From assembly GCA_910587285.1 (NCBI GenBank), contig CAJULM010000031.1:25764-32596 (forward strand): DNA of 6,833 nucleotides, in the 5' to 3' direction. The position numbers were made by a program, and so were the translations under genes. The notes under the pieces were generated by a model that made no database searches, was not told where the DNA came from, and worked only from the letters and a program-made list of their open reading frames with translations. This document shows positions 5,531 through 6,833 of this stretch, piece by piece. This DNA comes from an uncultured Oscillospiraceae bacterium. Lineage in GTDB: Bacteria; Bacillota; Clostridia; Oscillospirales; Oscillospiraceae. Each line of letters opens with the position of its first letter. The stretch's first letter is position 1.

Positions 5531-6328
5531 ATGAAACAATGCTATTTAGACAATTCCCCTATTGCCTATTATATCAATAGAAATGAGAAAACTGACTGGA
5601 TACTTTTTATACACGCCGCTTTTGCAAATCACACTATGTTTCAAACGCAAATTGATTATTTTCAAGATAAGTACAATATTCTCACTCTTGATATTATCGG
5701 TCATGGCAAATCAACGAGAGCGCGAAAAGGTGACAGTATCAATCAAATGTCGGCTTGGATCAGTGAAATCCTAAAAAGAGAAAAAATTGAAAAAATACAT
5801 ATTGTCGGGATCTCATTGGGGGCTATATTAGCTCAAGACTTTGCCAACCAATATCCTGAAGCCGTACAATCACTCGCTTGCTTCGGCGGTTATGATATAA
5901 ACAATTTTGATATCAAAATGCAGAGAAAAAATGGTGCATCACAGATGCTTATGATGCTTAAAGCTATATTTTCAGTCAAATGGTTTGCAGAATCGAATAA
6001 AAAAATATCTGCTCATACTTTGCAGGCTCAAAAGGATTTTTATGAAATGAACATTCAATTTCCTAAAAAATCGTTCCTGTATTTCGCTTCTTTAAATAGC
6101 ATGGTAAACGTTCGGCAAGCAACGCCGAGGAAATATCCGTTGCTGATTGGTTGCGGAACATACGACATCCCTATGGAGCGATCAGCCGTAGAACTGTGGA
6201 AGAAAAATGAGCCAGAATGCAGTGTGATTATTTTTGAGGGAACAGGGCACTGCGTGAATATGGACACACCAAATCAATTTAATGCAGCAATGGAGGAATT
6301 TTGGTTAATCGGAAGCTGTAAATGCTAA
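5531..6328 (+). CDS. Alpha/beta hydrolase
   Basis: This 265-residue protein has the alpha/beta-hydrolase layout. An oxyanion-hole region ILFIHAAF lies at 24-31, and LDIIGHGKS at 53-61 is the typical D-x-x-G-x-G-x-S strand. The nucleophile elbow GISLG is at 93-97 with Ser95. Asp212 (CGTYDIP) and His240 (EGTGHCVN) complete the catalytic triad. The core is complete, so the enzyme is probably active, but the substrate cannot be read from the sequence. Esterase, lactonase or peptidase-type activities are all possible. No signal peptide is visible. The gene is AT-rich and lysine/asparagine/isoleucine-rich, unlike lysA and cysK, which suggests recent acquisition. No good promoter was found; a short ORF (5484-5528) ends two bases before it. 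A decayed KTR-type fragment overlaps its 3' end. Confidence 0.87.
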   Translation: MKQCYLDNSPIAYYINRNEKTDWILFIHAAFANHTMFQTQIDYFQDKYNILTLDIIGHGKSTRARKGDSINQMSAWISEILKREKIEKIHIVGISLGAILAQDFANQYPEAVQSLACFGGYDINNFDIKMQRKNGASQMLMMLKAIFSVKWFAESNKKISAHTLQAQKDFYEMNIQFPKKSFLYFASLNSMVNVRQATPRKYPLLIGCGTYDIPMERSAVELWKKNEPECSVIIFEGTGHCVNMDTPNQFNAAMEEFWLIGSCKC

Positions 6329-6428
6329 AAGCGATTGGACACGTTGCCCTGTCTACAACAGTAAAACTCGTGCCAGAATGAGAGGGGATATCGTTGACGA
6401 GCTTTGGGTGATCGCGGAACGTTCTTGA
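6309..6428 (+). pseudogene. Remnant of a cysteine-rich KTR-domain protein
   Basis: In a frame overlapping the hydrolase 3' end, 6327-6395 reads KSDWTRCPVYNSKTRARMRG then D-I-V. This resembles the N-terminal part of the small Firmicute 'cysteine-rich KTR' proteins (typical form W-x-x-CPVC-GNKTR-x-x-x-R-x-DTVL), which are often found on mobile elements. The second cysteine of the CPxC knuckle is a tyrosine here (TAC at 6354-6356). There is no start codon in frame after the TAA at 6306. After D-I-V the similarity ends, and the frame stops at TGA 6426-6428. The second CPKC half is missing. I therefore call it a truncated, decayed gene. The family assignment is from remembered motif resemblance. 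Confidence 0.6.
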
Positions 6429-6696
6429 CCCACGGCTTTTACCGTGAGTGGAAGACCATTGGAACAGGCGCTTTATATCACGAGCACATAATTGGGATCA
6501 AGGACCGTCTGCACCCCATGGCGAATCACCCGAGTAATATGTCCACCGCAGAAAAGTCCCTGCGGCGCCGCCCCTCTGCACCGGGAAGCAGGAGGAAGGG
6601 TTTTGAGTTATGTTCTGTATAATCTCAGTTCCCTTTTAATAGCAACGCTTAACAAAGGCACACAGGCCATAGTATAAAGTGCAGAGAGAAAGATTT
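6429..6696. other. Stretch of 268 nt without a recognisable gene
   Basis: Between the KTR remnant and the recombinase tail I see only short frames with no family resemblance on either strand. GC content is intermediate. A 10-bp palindrome GCGGCGCCGC lies at 6562-6571, and the octamer TCTGCACC occurs twice (from about 6509 and 6574). An AGGAGG-like tract at 6590-6595 is followed by an ATG that opens only nine codons. If the recombinase to the right belongs to an integrated element, its left attachment site could lie here. Confidence 0.5.
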
Positions 6697-6833
6697 TCAG
6701 ATTTTCCACTCAAACGAAACGCGGTCGCTGGTAGCCTGGACTTGAGAGAGAATGATGTCTGTTACCTGCCGTCGGTCATCAAAGTCAATCGTGTTCCAGT
6801 TCTCCAGATGGGCGGACAGAAACTCAATTTTCT
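6697..6833 (-). CDS. Serine recombinase, C-terminal tail (5' end outside window)
   Basis: On the minus strand the last 44 codons of a gene are visible, ending at TGA 6699-6697; the rest lies beyond the right edge. The tail contains LENWNTIDFDDRRQVTDIIL and ends in VSFEWKI. Large serine recombinases (TnpX/TndX/phage-integrase type) commonly end in a segment of the form F-[DE]-D-[KR]-R-x-V-x-D-x-[LI]-[LI] followed by I-x-[WF]-K-[IF]. The match is to a C-terminal pattern only: the catalytic serine domain and zinc-ribbon region are not in view. If correct, a mobile element extends to the right, with its recombinase gene oriented toward this junction. Alternative: another protein with a similar tail. 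Confidence 0.6.
   Translation of the reverse strand, partial: KIEFLSAHLENWNTIDFDDRRQVTDIILSQVQATSDRVSFEWKI

Noticed and set aside
6404..6677. Two overlapping short plus-strand frames (72 and 61 codons)
   Set aside because: No good start signals, no domain resemblance and arginine/proline-rich tails; they lie in the geneless stretch beside the KTR remnant.
1..6833. CRISPR array, toxin-antitoxin pair or multi-gene defence system
   Set aside because: No regularly spaced repeats, no small paired ORFs with known toxin or antitoxin motifs, and no nuclease or reverse-transcriptase motifs were seen on either strand.

Overview
The window looks like a piece of a high-GC gut Firmicute, most likely Oscillospiraceae/Clostridia (Flavonifractor-, Intestinimonas- or Oscillibacter-like). 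This is an inference from a GC-rich core carrying Firmicute-type gene families: a YmfF/YmfH pair, CysK, a divergent LysA and a CCA-encoding tRNA-Leu. It also has strong AGGAGG ribosome-binding sites and near-consensus sigma-A promoters. No species can be named from the sequence alone.

Layout. Bases 1-33 are not biological: they match the Illumina TruSeq read-1 adapter, so the left end is an adapter-contaminated contig or read end. Bases 34-52 (minus) hold the first codons of a gene cut off by that adapter. Bases 78-2634 (minus) encode a two-gene M16 metallopeptidase-like unit. The YmfF-type subunit comes first and the YmfH-type subunit second, overlapping by 8 nt. Bases 2779-3714 (minus) encode cysteine synthase CysK. 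A 236-nt divergent region (3715-3950) carries a perfect-consensus promoter for cysK and a strong promoter for lysA. lysA (3951-5207, plus) is followed 40 nt later by tRNA-Leu(UAG) at 5248-5332 and a long hairpin at 5340-5381.

To the right of the tRNA the composition changes sharply. One hand-counted 60-base line is about 37% G+C in the hydrolase, against about 67% in lysA. This segment holds an intact alpha/beta hydrolase (5531-6328), a decayed remnant of a small cysteine-rich KTR-type protein (6309-6428), and about 270 nt with no recognisable gene. At the right edge is the C-terminal tail of a probable large serine recombinase on the minus strand (6697-6833). I read this part as accessory DNA next to, or at the edge of, a mobile element that continues beyond the window.

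Functionally, the left two thirds are housekeeping: sulfur assimilation into cysteine, the last step of lysine synthesis, a leucine tRNA, and a peptidase pair linked in B. subtilis nomenclature to EF-P modification. The right part is cargo and recombination debris. I see no convincing undescribed multi-gene system. The most useful observations are the adapter artefact, the reciprocal split of M16 active-site motifs between YmfF and YmfH, the divergent LysA motifs, and the mobile-element remnants after the tRNA.
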